Origin: Jacaranda mimosifolia
Lineage: Eukaryota; Streptophyta; Magnoliopsida; Lamiales; Bignoniaceae
Direction: 5' to 3'
DNA: 64,000 nucleotides
NCBI GenBank assembly: GCA_018894105.1
Contig: CM032128.1
Coordinates: forward strand, 30,651,299-30,715,298
Shown: positions 34,451-46,554 of the stretch, piece after piece
How positions within the stretch are numbered: position 1 is the stretch's first letter
How the letters are laid out: the number at the start of each line of letters is the position of its first letter
The notes under the pieces: model-generated
Seen by the model: only the letters and a program-made list of their open reading frames with translations
Told to the model about the DNA's origin: nothing
The model's database searches: none
Translations under genes and position numbers: made by a program

Positions 34451-35161
34451 TATGTCTGAAACCCTGGCGTCGAAAGCAAGAAGAGCCATTAAACTTTCTT
34501 CAAAAATGTATTCCCAGATGCAACTGGTTGTTGTCTCCTAGCTAGCTGCTACTGATGCATTCAGCGGATAGAAAGACCAGACCACTGGCAGTTGAGAGGG
34601 GCAATACCTTAGTTTGAAATCCAAGGGAAATTATAACGTTATTCTTCCCCCTCTTGGACATGATGGGGACTAGCCGTGCAATCTCTGTACCATAGAATAA
34701 GTTTGGTAGAGTAGGTGGGAAATTAACTAAAGAAGAGAGGTGGCATTTTGTATTTTATTACATGTGCATTGAATTCTAGGTTTTTGCAGTGAAGTAAACT
34801 TTTGTAATGTCCCCTTGTAGAGAGCATAAGAAAGGAATTTTTCAAATTTATAATGTTGGAAGACTACAGGCCGCTAATGAGATTCAAGAAAGATTTGAGC
34901 CTAAGTTTGCATGTTCTTTTCCAAACTATAAAGTAGGATCAAAATCCATGTTTTTGAACCTCATCATACAAAATCCATGTTGTTGAACTTCATTTACGGC
35001 AAATGCAACATTCTCTTACACAAAGAGTCATAAGAGAAGTCGATTAACAAAAGGATCATTTACTATATATGCACAATTTCATCAAGAATTAAGTATAAAT
35101 ATGCATCATGTGGTTTTATCAGTATCTTTCCCAATTAAGAATTGATTTTAAGCATATGTTA
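34451..35161. other. ABCC pseudogene 3' flank
   Basis: Duplicate of 2678 to about 3390. No gene. The similarity ends at about 35,160, where the next element starts TGTGGCCACCCGG. Confidence 0.6.
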
Positions 35162-38100
35162 TGTGGCCACCCGGAGGTCCCGAAGCTACCACACCGCAAC
35201 ACTAACTCTTTCTAGGAGATTTTCCTTTCAAGAGCCAGTGTTAAGAGCAAACTAACAAATTAAAGTAATAAATTGCATTAAAAGAAACAACTTATATATA
35301 TATTTCTTTGTACACTAGTCGAAACTTTTTCTAGTTATAGATGAACACACACATATACTAGTTCCTGAGGTATAGTACTAAAGCAGCCCTGGCTATAAAT
35401 CTTATTATGTATATACATAAACTTATCGAATTGGGTACAATGGAATTTGAAAAAACTATTTCTTCCTCCTCTATTCCCATGTTTCTTCACCTGGAGTGAC
35501 TAATCCAGCTTCATCTGTATAAAGAGAAGTATAAGGGAGAGTCCGAATGACTCAATGACGAAAGATGGAGAGAGTTACCTGTATAGAGTTTATTTTGCAG
35601 TGGAAGATGATAGAGAGAGAATTTAAGTAGAAAATAGACATGCCAAGTTAATTGGATTTCTGTAACAGGCTTTTGTGAAAAATACTCCTTAAGTCAAATG
35701 AGATGCTTAAATTAAATTACTTATAATAAACCTTATCATATCAGAGGTATCATAATTATATCAAACCTTTCATGTAACTCGATCGCTGTCCCATACCAGC
35801 AAGAAAATTCATATTTCATATTCAAATTCAAGTGTACAGGATTCTAGAGGTGGTCCCCACTGCACCACCGCACGTGGCACTTAGTTCCTTACACTTCATT
35901 TCACGAAGAATAAAATAGGATTTTATCATTTGAGGTACAAAATACATCTGAAAGATGTCTAGTACTGAAATCCAGATGTGCCAATGACAATAGATTCAAA
36001 AGGTAGCCCCCACTGCACATCCCCTGTCAACTAGTGTGGCACTTTGCTATGCCCGGCACGTATTTTACAGTACTGACCGAACAAAATATTCAAAAGAGTC
36101 AAGAATACAATAAATATAGCAAAATGTGTCAACCTTGGGATTTTAGAGGTGGCCCCCACGGCATAACCCCTATTAGCAAGTGTGGCACTTAGTTCCCGAT
36201 TTGACAAGTAGGATGAAGAGATTTATAATTATTAGAAAACATGAGTCTTTCTCATTTATAACTTATTTGGAGTAGAAGACTTTTCATAATTATTCTTCTG
36301 CATTTTTTATTAATCTTTTTGAGATGTTTTGAAAGTACTTTACTTATTTGAATACTATTGTTTTGATTATAAAGAAACTAATCGAAATAAATGCAAATGC
36401 CAAGAGTTTTTGATTAGGAATAAGTCAAGATTTTCAATCGGCTTGAATTAACCAAACAAATCAAACAATTATCATCACCATAAGCGAGGTGTTTCAGAAA
36501 GTGCGAAAAGGTAATACAGTTCTTAGGAAGTAAGGATTAACCAGTAACAAATGAAAATTTGAAAGGAATAAAAGACTTCATATATCAATGAACGAGAGGT
36601 TCCTAAAAACAAGAAATAGGCATGTGATTCCAGAAGATAATAATGGGTAATCTAAAAAAATCTCACATATCAGTATTCAAGGTGTTTTAGCAAAAGGAAT
36701 TACAGGTAACAGAATAAAAATTGAAAAGTGATAGAAATCCTCACCGATTCCTGTGATCGTGATTTTCCAACAACTTGTATCCCTAAATACCTAAATTCAA
36801 GATTTAATTACTATGAATTGTTCTTTTGATAATAATATCATTAGGGAATGAAAATAAAATTAGTTTACTTAAGGTACTATACACTATTCGAATTACTATA
36901 ATAATTCAAGTTACTATCTTTGAGCACATATATATACATATATATATATATAAAAGATTGATATTCCCCTATTTATTAATTTTCCAAATAAATTGAACAT
37001 ATTTTTATCACTTTTCTTATTACATTGTTATAAAATCATGGTATCTAAATCATACCTCTATGAATTATAAATCACTTATATTATAATCTCATTATCAATA
37101 TAATCTCAAGATCCAACATTTAGTCATATCTAACCATACTTATCCAACAAATTTACAAATTATCACCAACATAATTTCTCCACAATTTTCCAGCAAGATC
37201 TAACCATTTCCGGAGCCTACACCTTATATAGTTAGCCAAGATAGTTTCTATCAAAACTAAGTTTCAACCAAATTCAAACAAGTTTAGCAGTGATTTTACC
37301 TCAAAATAGATTAGAACTCGATGAACTTTCTAAATGTGACTTTAACTGGACAATCAAATGGGCCAATTATTCCTAATTTTTGGTCAAAGTTGAGCTCTGA
37401 CTCCCGGTCGCATCTGATGGCAGGTTGCAGTTTCTCTTTTCTACCTGCTTTGTGGCCGTGTTGATTTCGGCAGCAATTCAGGTAGGATTTTGGCACAAGT
37501 TCTAAAGTCCTCTTCCACTAAGATAATCTACACGCATAGAGCTTTCTAACAATATGATTGCATGGTTGATTAGGTAATAAGAAGGTTAGTTTTTTATTTT
37601 TTGAAAGTTTAAGTTTGGTAGTAGTTTCTGGGTTTCTTCTTCTTTGGAGAGAATTTCTAGAGTTAGGACTGAAATTCTGGGGAGATTTTCCTGAGAATCA
37701 TGATCCTTAATGAGCTAGAAGAGTTTTGGATATATGGTGATGATTAATGGCTAGGGTTTGAGGGGATGATAACTGGGTTTCGGAAACTCTGCAAAGAGGG
37801 TGTATACTTTGTGTGGAAAAAATGGTAGTGGGTTGCCCCCTATTTATAGAAATGACGTTCTTGTTATTTGCTTAGTCAAGCCTTTGGATTCTTACCTTAT
37901 TCTAATTTTGATCCTTGAATTTTAGTCCTTGATTTCTTGCTTTATTTAAATTAGTCTATAAAACTTTTATCATATATCTTATTTTTACTATATACTTAAT
38001 TTATATATAATGATGTATTTGTACTTTAAATTATATACGTTTTGAGCTTTAATTAACTCTCTTAATCTAAAATGTTATTAACTCAATCAAAAGGGATAAA

Positions 38101-38200
38101 TTTTTTTATTTTATTTTTATAAGATAGCCTAAAAATTTTAAAACTTGAATTTTCTATATTTACTAGATAAGCTTAATAATTTATTTATTATTACATTATT
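35162..38200 (-). mobile_element. Probable long LTR (Ty3/gypsy-like), minus orientation
   Basis: About 3 kb with no counterpart in the first unit, replacing most of NDUFA9. No transposon ORFs. On the minus strand a TATA box CTATAAATAGGGGGC lies at about 37,837-37,851, followed by a leader-like sequence, as in an LTR promoter. Three internal repeats of a GAGGTGG-CCCCAC-GTGGCACTTAGTTCC pattern occur at about 35,845, 36,003 and 36,146. The left end looks like an LTR border (TGTGGCCACC), but I found no matching CA end or target duplication on the right, so the limits and family are uncertain. Confidence 0.45.
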
Positions 38201-38214
38201 ATTTCTAGGAAGAA

Positions 38215-38451
38215 AAAAAAAAAAGAGAATAAAGAAGGGCAAAGTGATAGAAAAAGAATTCTGGTTGAATTTTTAGTCTATCTATGAGAGAAGATTATAT
38301 GAAAAATATAATTGATTCTTTCGTTTCTTTGGGCCACTGGCCATTTGTAGGGAATTTCAGATTTAATATTGATATTTTAGCAACAAATCCAGTAAATTTA
38401 AGTGTAGTGATTGGTGTATTGATCTTTTTTGGAAAGGGAGTGTGTGAGTTG
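38215..38451 (+). other. atpF: Nuclear insertion of plastid DNA: atpF exon 1 with flanks
   Basis: 38,299-38,443 translates [14 protein letters not shown], then [13 protein letters not shown] and [10 protein letters not shown], the first exon of chloroplast ATP synthase subunit b, including its single membrane helix. The length, 145 nt, is that of atpF exon 1. It is followed by the start of the group II intron (GTGAGTTG, plastid GTGCGAGTTG) and preceded by what looks like the atpH-atpF spacer. Several substitutions relative to conserved plastid sequence show that it is an old nuclear copy. The 5' limit is approximate. Confidence 0.85.
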
Positions 38452-38520
38452 TATCGTAAAGGGGGGCGACAATACGGTTCAACATTTAGTGAGAAAGTTA
38501 CTCCACAATCATGGTCTTGA
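38299..38520 (+). pseudogene. In-frame chimera: plastid atpF exon 1 fused to the last codons of NDUFA9
   Basis: One open frame of 73 aa. Residues 1-48 are the atpF exon 1 product; CEL comes from the plastid intron start; then [11 protein letters not shown] to SWS-TGA is the NDUFA9 C-terminus (compare YRKGGPQYGST at about 8868-8937). The join is at about 38,451. An in-frame ATG also lies at 38,284. Everything else of this NDUFA9 copy is gone. It is probably a fortuitous ORF; no promoter is evident. Confidence 0.7.
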
Positions 38521-39177
38521 TGCTCGCCAGTTTCTTGCTTTGGAACACGTACAGAATTTTACTGGAAGCTTTGAGGTAGGTACGCCTTTGCCTGGATTTC
38601 TGCAGCACACTGTGAAGACACAAGAATATCTATGTTGTCTTGATGGAGAATTGGACTAGTTATTGCATTTTATGTTCTACTCATTGGTGGTAAAACCCAT
38701 CAATTCAACCTTCAAAACAAGGCTGAATGCTCCAGTCTTCACCGAGACACACTAGGAAGAATAAAGATATGGAGGAACAACAGATTCCTGTATGACAGAC
38801 TAAAAACATTGTCTTGCTCTAGAAAAGAGGCAAGAGATTTGTTTTTGCTAAAGCTTTAAGGTTTTTGTGTAACATAAGTGAAGAAAATTGTCTCTCTTAT
38901 TCTTTCACTGCTCTTCTTTCTAACTATTAATGTCGAATGAGGCTCATATTATCTCTTTTACTTGTCGGGGTCAGAATTTGAAAGGGGAAAATAGATGAAA
39001 GAAAAATATCTAAAAGTCGCTTTCTACTGCAGTGATTGATTATCAACTGGTTGATTGAGTACTGATTAAGTCATTCCAGTAGAATATGTACTTTCCTTGC
39101 AACTCTAGTAAAGTAGTTGCAGCTTGTACAATAAGTACATATATAGGAAATCAATCTTGAATAGGAAAAGACCAGCC
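38521..39177. other. NDUFA9-remnant 3' flank
   Basis: Duplicate of 8938-9603, with small indels. No gene seen. Confidence 0.6.
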
Positions 39178-39591
39178 ATGAAAGACTTCTCCAACCCTAA
39201 ACATGAAAACCCATTTGGCTCTACTGAATCCATAAACTGCCCGATGCCTCAACAGATCAGCCGTGGAATCTTTGAAAATGTCTGGCTGGGTGGTGGGAAC
39301 ATCGGGGCTTCTATGGTAATGGATGGTGGCGGCTCTGGTGAGTCTCCGGACAGTTGCAGTGTAAACATTTATGTAAACAATGATATACAGGGTATCAACA
39401 ACTCTGTCTTGATTGGTAGTGAGGTGAAAATTGGAGATCTTGGAGTTAGCCTGTCTTTTGAAGAATTGAAAATGGATAGAGGCTTTCGGCTGGTGAACAA
39501 GAAGGAGGGAGGTGGTTTTTTAACTTGTTGGATACTGCTGGCTGGGTTTATAATGATAGTCATCTCAATTTTTGCCTATTTAATAGTTTGA
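39178..39591 (+). CDS. Unrecognised small protein with a C-terminal membrane anchor, copy 2
   Basis: 137-aa paralogue of the ORF at 9604-10,017, starting MKDFSNPKHENPF. About 15 substitutions, no indels or stops. Most changes are in the N-terminal 45 residues; the C-terminal half, including the hydrophobic anchor, is almost identical. The upstream in-frame ATG of copy 1 is absent here, supporting the chosen start. Function unknown. The conserved open frame over two copies argues for coding, but the C-terminal identity may come from gene conversion. Confidence 0.5.
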   Translation: MKDFSNPKHENPFGSTESINCPMPQQISRGIFENVWLGGGNIGASMVMDGGGSGESPDSCSVNIYVNNDIQGINNSVLIGSEVKIGDLGVSLSFEELKMDRGFRLVNKKEGGGFLTCWILLAGFIMIVISIFAYLIV

Positions 39592-41455
39592 TTATTGAAT
39601 TTGGTTATGAAGGTAAAAAAACTTGGTTCTCTGTCTTCATCTTCTGTTTTATCTATCTCTTTATTTTTTCGTTAGATTTGGTTTGCCTAGCGATGCCAAG
39701 AGGCACAATTGGGTTTCTTAGCCTATATATGTGAATTTTATTGATCATTGTCGACCTTTTTTCCCTTTTTTCTTTTATTGAATTTATTAAAAAAAAATAA
39801 AATACAATCATTCATGAATCTTTTCCTTTTTTACATGAGGTCTCATTATTACCCTTCCTTTCACCATTTGAAAATTCTTCCTAAATTGCATTGATTTATT
39901 TTAAAATTTTTATTTCATTCATAACTTGATTATTTTTCCATGCACAAGAATTTGCATTAAGCATCCATGACTGAATGGGTAAAATATCCAATTCATAACT
40001 AGCAATTTAACAATTTTCATTACCAATGGAACCTCTAATAAGTTTATGAAAATTGATTATGTATCATTAGAATCACTTAATCTAACATTTAAAAGTAATA
40101 TTTAAATTTCAACGTTCCCGGTGTCACTGGTAATCAACAATTGACAAAAGGGCTTGACAACCAAATGCGGCTAATAATGAATCAACGTCAAATGCCTTTC
40201 CCTATTGATGCTCGTGTTTTAACAATAATATATAAGGCTCTTCCTATTTAATGAATTTCTGAGGATGGTTTCATTTGCTTCGATACACACATTGATGTTT
40301 ACCTATCGAAAAAGAATTTGTGAGGATAGTTGGGGCAGATCACGTGACTGGTGAATGGGAAGGTGACGAGGTGTCGGGTTTTACGAGAAAATGAAAATAT
40401 GATTGTATTCATTCATAGGGGGCGGGTCCAATTTTCGTTTGGTGATCCATCCGAAATTTGTGTGGTTTCCCATTCTCTTTTGTGTTATCAAATAAACAGC
40501 AAAAATATTGTAAATTAAGGCCCCACATAATAAATATTCCATGTGTAAATCTTGTGGCCTTTCATCGTCGCATTCAATTCGGATCACTATCTCTGGCGAG
40601 AATTAGTTTGTAATGAGGAAATGCCAATAAAATAGAGCACAATTCGGCAAACAATTTTTGTGCATAAATTTTACTTCGGTTTAGTATTTTGTCCCGTTGA
40701 TATAGTTTCTCTTGATTTTTTTAGGCACAATAATTAGCATTTATATTTCATTTGGGATCTAACTCGATCAATGAGAAAGGTCGGATTTGAAATATAAAAT
40801 CACTTGCACATTGTTGTATTTATTTGTGATAATACTAAATTATCAAAAGATTAAAATGTCCTTGTGTTGGACCAAATTTGTGGCACAACATAGGGTCCAC
40901 GTCTTTTCAAAACGGATTAGATTACGACTTGATTCGGACCCGAAGATAGGTGGAAATCTTAGTCATCTAAGAGTGTCACATGTACAAGAGGATGCCACTT
41001 CATGTTAGATGAATAGTACTTGGTCGGCTTAATTAACACCTACAAAATACCCCCTCATTTAATGCAAAAGGGGGCAACCAGAGATATCTTAGCTAACCTA
41101 ATCACACAAGGACCCAACTTACAACCACACAACCATTAATCTCACACTAATCCATTAAAGGTTGGACCCGATCCCAACCGATCATTCAACCAGTAACAAA
41201 AATACTAACGTCATTTCTAACTAACATCAATTTGAATGGTCTTAATAAAAAATCTTTTAATGCTAGAGAATGATGGAATAAGTTTAAGAAGAGAGCAAGA
41301 AAGAAGAGTAATTAGAACAAAGTAATATCACAAGTGTTAAATAGCTGGAATGCATGTATATAATTTGGATAATCACCTTAGCAGCATATGCTCAAATATT
41401 TATTATGTGTAAAATTTTCAAGAGATATTGTATCACAACTGAATCAATCATATTT
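39592..41455. other. Intergenic, block X3 first part
   Basis: Duplicate of 10,018 to about 12,100 without the MITE-like insertion at 11.63 kb. No gene seen. Confidence 0.55.
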
Positions 41456-41627
41456 TATTTGGTATTGAAATGACTCAAATTGGTCAAATTCCTTATGTCC
41501 AAGAAATGTTTTGTTATAATTAAATTAATTATATCGAGTCGAGTTAAATTCACGTAAAAATACATCAATCTTTGTATGTTACACAAATATACTTTAATGA
41601 GTCTAGGTTTAATCCCATCAATCTCAC
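41456..41627. repeat. 172-bp direct repeat, left copy
   Basis: Starts ATTTGGTATTGAAATGACTC and ends CCATCAATCTCAC. The right copy is 42,596-42,767, a near-identical 172-bp segment. The pair frames the TRIM-like array. Diverged orthologous sequence occurs once in the other X blocks. Confidence 0.85.
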
Positions 41628-41629
41628 AC

Positions 41630-41650
41630 TAAACCCTAAACCCTAAACCT
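41630..41650. repeat. Short interstitial telomere-like run
   Basis: Two and a half copies of the plant telomere heptamer (CCCTAAA) precisely at the junction between the left 172-bp repeat and the TRIM-like array. Confidence 0.7.
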
Positions 41651-41652
41651 TT

Positions 41653-42595
41653 GCTCCGATACCATGTTAAAGAATGGACATTGAGCCTAATTCAACCCCA
41701 AAAGCTAGCTCAAGATGTGAGGATTGTCCAAGACCATATATAGATACCACAATTTATTTATTTCACCGATGTGGGACACTAACACACCCCGCGCACGCCC
41801 AGGAATTAACATCTGGAGAGTGGAATGACATGAAATGGGTGGCCCAACAACACTGAATAGCCCAACATCGGGAATAAGGTGGCTCCGAAACCATGTTAAG
41901 TTAGGCCCAATGTTCATTCTTTAACATGGTATCAGAGCCACCTATTCCCCAATGTTATTGGGTTATCTATTTCATGTTATTCCACGCTTTAGATGTTCAT
42001 TCCTGGGCGTGCGCGGGATGTGTTGTGTCCCACATTGATGAAATAAATAAATTGTGGTCTCTATATATGGTCTTGGGCAATTCTCACATCTCGAGCTAGC
42101 TTTTGGGGTTGAGTTAGGCCCAAGCTCTATTATTTAACATGGTATTAGAACCACCTATTCCCGATGTTGGGTTAGCCAATGTTGTTGGGCCACCCATTTC
42201 ATATTATTCCACGCTCCAGATGTTCATTCCTGGGCGTGCACGGGGTGTGTTAGTGTCTCACATCGTTGAAATAAATAAGTTGTGGTCTCTATATATGGTA
42301 TTGGGCAATCCTCACCTTATGAGCTAACTTTTAGAGTTGAGTTAGGCCCAATGTCCATTCTCTAACATGGTATCGGAGCCACTTATTCCCCCATATTGGG
42401 CTATCCAGTGTTATTGGGCCATCTATTTCATGTCATTCCACGCTTCAGATATTCATTCCTGGGCGTGCGCGGGATGTGTTAGTGTCCCACATCGGTGAAA
42501 TAAATAAATTGTGGTATCTATATATGGTCTTGGGCAATCCTCACCTCTCGAGCTAGCTTTTGAGATTGAGTTAGGCCCAAAGTCCATTCTTTAAC
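41653..42595. mobile_element. TRIM/LTR-derived array: one inverted and about three direct units of 213-230 bp
   Basis: The word TGGTATCAGAGCC, the classic primer-binding site matching initiator tRNA-Met, occurs at 41,927, 42,140 (TGGTATTAGAACC) and 42,368 (TGGTATCGGAGCC). It occurs inverted at 41,653-41,664 and about 41,881-41,893. Each unit also has GATGTGGGAC-like and CTGGGCGTGCGCGGG segments and a TATATATGG stretch. The first unit is in reverse orientation, the rest direct. No coding capacity, consistent with terminal-repeat retrotransposons in miniature. Confidence 0.65.
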
Positions 42596-42767
42596 ATATT
42601 TGGTATTGAAATGACTCAAATTGATCAAATTCCTTATGTCTAAGAAATGTTTTGTTAGAATTAAATTAATTATATCAAGTCGAGTTAAATTCACGTAAAA
42701 ATACATAATCTTTGTATGTTACACAAATATAATTTAATGAGTCTAGGTTTAATCCCATCAATATCAC
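42596..42767. repeat. 172-bp direct repeat, right copy
   Basis: Partner of 41,456-41,627. Beyond it the sequence continues as in the other X blocks (AAAACTGATAATGCCC), so this is the copy in original context. Confidence 0.85.
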
Positions 42768-43286
42768 TAGAACTACTCTTTCGTCAAAACTGATAATGCC
42801 CGAAAGTTCACCAAGATTTTAGGTAAACGAAGTTGGAGGGTTAGCTCCAACTATGTCTCATTCATGTGATACCGAGTTTCCGTGACTGCTTACAAATTAA
42901 AACAATTCATTTTTTTCCCCCTATTTCCTGAGGAAACCATTAAATATTTTATTACACTAATAAATTATAAACAATTAAATATAATAGTTAGTTCCTACTT
43001 AATTGCAACGAAGAAAAAAATTACTGCGCTCCCATTAATATATCATGGGACAAAAACCCGTGAAATTTGAACTCAAGATTTTATATTTATAAACTTTCTA
43101 AAATTTTAATCTCAATCATTTGGACAAAAACAATTTCATTAAATTATTCTGTCACGCAGGCAAATAATGCAAAAGTCATGGGACAAACAACATACATGCT
43201 TCATGTTTGGTACCATGAACTATCAATCACACCTCAACCATTTATTTAAGGTAATTATGAAAAAGATCAAAAAAGTTATTTATTTT

Positions 43287-43865
43287 TAGAAATGACAATA
43301 GATTCGAGTAAACTCGGACTCGCTCTAGACCCGCCTTACTTGGGATGGGTTTGGAGCACATCTCGACTTTTAATTTTTAAGTCCGTACTCACCCTAAACC
43401 CGACTTATTAAAATATTATATAAATAATAATTTTATTTATTATAAATATATTTGTGATACGTCTTCATATATATTTGAGAAATGTGAATATTATACATAT
43501 TTTATATAAAAATAATAACATTATCATCACAAGTGGTTTATGCATTAAATACGCATATCTAAGTAGTAATAATTTTGCAATTTATAATTTTTCAAGAACA
43601 AAAATATGTTTATATAAATATTAAAATAATTCATTATTTGTTAATGATATTATTTCTGTTATTTAGAAAGTTATGATGATATTATCTATCTTTAAAATAA
43701 TTTTTAATTTTTTTAAATATAAAAAATGAATTTGATGGATCTAATGGATCCAACCTGCTAAGATTCAGGTTCATGGTAGGACGAGTCTTGGATCCTTGAA
43801 AATTTTAATGGGGCGGGTCTGGATTTTAATGAATCCATGGCAGACTTATTATATTGTCATCCCTA
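43287..43865. mobile_element. Non-autonomous hAT-like element, 579 bp
   Basis: Starts TAGAAATGACAAT and ends ATTGTCATCCCTA, flanked by the exact 8-bp duplication TTTATTTT (43,279-43,286 and 43,866-43,873). AT-rich with short proline/glycine-like GC patches near the ends, no ORF. Same site as 19,498 and 52,552. Confidence 0.85.
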
Positions 43866-44408
43866 TTTATTTTAAGTAATAACGTAGTAGATAGCGACAC
43901 CAAATCACCTTATAACAAATATTCAAATGAAATTTAATCTCAACAAATAAAATTTGGGTCCCCCATTTTTCTTTTGGAAAAATAAACCCTAATCTTGCTA
44001 GACTTGAATTCTAATTATGTTAAAATTAAATGCTAACGAGGTTTTTAGAATTTTTAGTATTCTTTTCTCAACTAACATATGATAGCCTTCGCGTATGATT
44101 TACTAATGAGATTTTCATAGCTAGCAGATGTTATAGGAAAAATAATCAGTACAATAAAATAAGTTTTTTTTTTTTTTTTTGGTATAATCATAAAAAATTT
44201 TAATATTAAAAAAATATCAAATTTGAACCATGATTATTTCCCAACCGATCAAATCATCTCATTGATTGTGAAATACTACTAAGCACCAACCAATCATGTT
44301 GGCTTCACCCCTTTGTTGTTCAAGTACAAAAGGCCATCACTCATTTCTTTCCCATGAGCCTCAACCTCAATCCAAAAAGGAGTTCTCTTTTAATATTGCT
44401 TTTTTAGC

Positions 44409-45705
44409 TATGGATGGTAATTTTCAACATGACACAACAACTTTACATAAGTTCGATTTGAAAAAATTGGATATGTGTCAACTTATTTTAGGTTTGGGTT
44501 TAATAAGATCGACATGAATAAGAACCTTAAAAAAAAAAGAGTTGGGTTGAGTTGAATTTCAGGTTACATGAACAACTCAAAATTTGATTTTGATTCACAC
44601 GAAAACTCGAACCACCTGAACCAACTCCAACCCGAATTAAATAAATAAAATTTAAGTTTTTTTAAGAGTAAAAATATAAAATAACAAAATAAAGTTTGAA
44701 ATTTTAAACTTTAACAATATCAAAATTGCTATTTTGCCATTTTTCTGTCTTATTTATTTCTACAGGCATATATGATGGATGATTATAATTTTAGACTGCT
44801 TCAAATGGTTATTTTTGGATATCCAAGTGGGCATAAAAATTGCTCTGTAAAGAGTTGATAAATCACTACTTTAACTACTGAATTGTCCGAGAAGTTTTTC
44901 CTATGCCACTTGCAATGAAAGATTTAGCATATATGGATAGATAAGAATTCTTTCTGTTGAGATATTATAAAAAATTCAAAAGAATCAAACAAGTTTTTAT
45001 AATAAATTACGTGTATAATTAAAATACTTTTTTACTTATTTGCTTGATGATATATTTTAGTTGATTTATGTGCTGCTTAATTGAATCAATATAAAGTTAA
45101 ATAATAATATCATTTTAAGATGTTAAAAGAGATAATTTGATTGACACAAAAGATACAAAAACTAAAGAGAGCGGGTGAGTAAAACTTGAAAAAGTATGTT
45201 ATTTCTTAAAAATATGATACTTTGTAATTTCAATATTCTTATGATGTCGATAGATATCAAAAAATAAAAGGGAAAAAGAGTCCTAAAAATCAATATATTA
45301 TGCAGTTTGATTAAAATCATTTTAGAAAGTTGTTGTAGAGTTATGATGAGAACTCCTTGTTTCTATTTTAATTTATTAATAATTAAGAATAGATAAAACT
45401 TAAAAATAAAAATACTAAAAATAATTTAAAAATTAAAATAAATATTTAAAATAATTATTTTAAATCAGTTAGCAGGTTGGATTGGGTTGGTAGATCGATC
45501 GAATAAAAATCATGTCGATCCAAATTTAACCTGATATGAATCAGGTTGTGTTAGGGACTTAGGGTTGAACACTTTGAGATTGTCATCAGGTTGAATTAAC
45601 ATCGAATTAAAAAAATTAATATTATACCCACACTTCAATCTAACTTGAATCCACCCACCCCACCCCACCCCACCCCACCCCACCCCACCCAAATTATCAT
45701 CCCTA
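44409..45705. mobile_element. Non-autonomous hAT-like element, 1.3 kb
   Basis: Left end TATGGATGGTAATTTT, right end AAATTATCATCCCTA, flanks TTTTTAGC and CTTTTAGC (7/8). Absent from the paralogous place near 53,706, which shows the uninterrupted CTTTTTTTAAGCCCTTGAA. A (CCCCA)n run sits just inside the right end. No coding capacity. Confidence 0.65.
45651..45691. repeat. (CCCCA)n tract
   Basis: About seven pentamer repeats. The minus strand is runs of four G and could form a G-quadruplex (inference). Confidence 0.85.
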
Positions 45706-46519
45706 CTTTTAGCCCTTGAATTATTGAACAATCATGAAAAGTCATGCTCTTTTCACTTATAACACAAAAAAATACTTTATCCTGATAGATGATTGAAAAA
45801 ATTAATTTGGTTGACATACAAATTGACCCTTCTTTATAACTAATACAATACTTTTCTTGGTCCCACCAAATTGAAATTTTCTATTGATTTGTTTGTTTTA
45901 ACCTAGGTTTATCAATCTTGTCTTAGTCTCAAATAAATCACTAGTGGTGCACAAAAAATCTCTTCTGACTTTTTTAATAGGTCAAGAGACAAGACATGCA
46001 CCCAAATCTAATCATAGTTTAGGTGATTTAATTATTATTAATTAACACAATCCAGGTACCCCCTGTATGGCTTTTAATGATTAATTAGTCTAACCTTAAT
46101 CTCTGACATAAAATCCTCTCATCTTCTTATAATTATCCCATCACACAAAAAGAGGACAATCTGATAAAGTATAACGGGGAAGATTATTGTCTACTGCAGT
46201 GCAGATTAAATAAACAAGACCTTAGTTCCATCAGCCAGTAAAATGAGGGAGACATGTACTGAAGGCAGACCTTTTGCTATTATTGGGTCACAGCTCATGG
46301 TTCACATACACCTGAAGTAGAGTAAAACGACGCTGCTCCACATGTCCTGCGGTGGACAGACAACCGACAGATGGGAATAGTCTTTTCCGGAGGCAAGCCG
46401 CGGCTCACGACTCTTAACTTGCGCCGCTTTCTCCCCTTCCTCACTATAATGCGCCCTCTCTCTTTCAATAACTTGGCTATAAATTATAATACTGACGATT
46501 AAACTGTATCTTGTCTTCT

Positions 46520-46554
<35 letters not shown>

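Noticed and set aside
41630..41650. Telomere-like heptamers as evidence of a chromosome end or fusion
   Set aside because: Only two to three copies; more likely repair filler or a promoter telo-box than a telomere relic.
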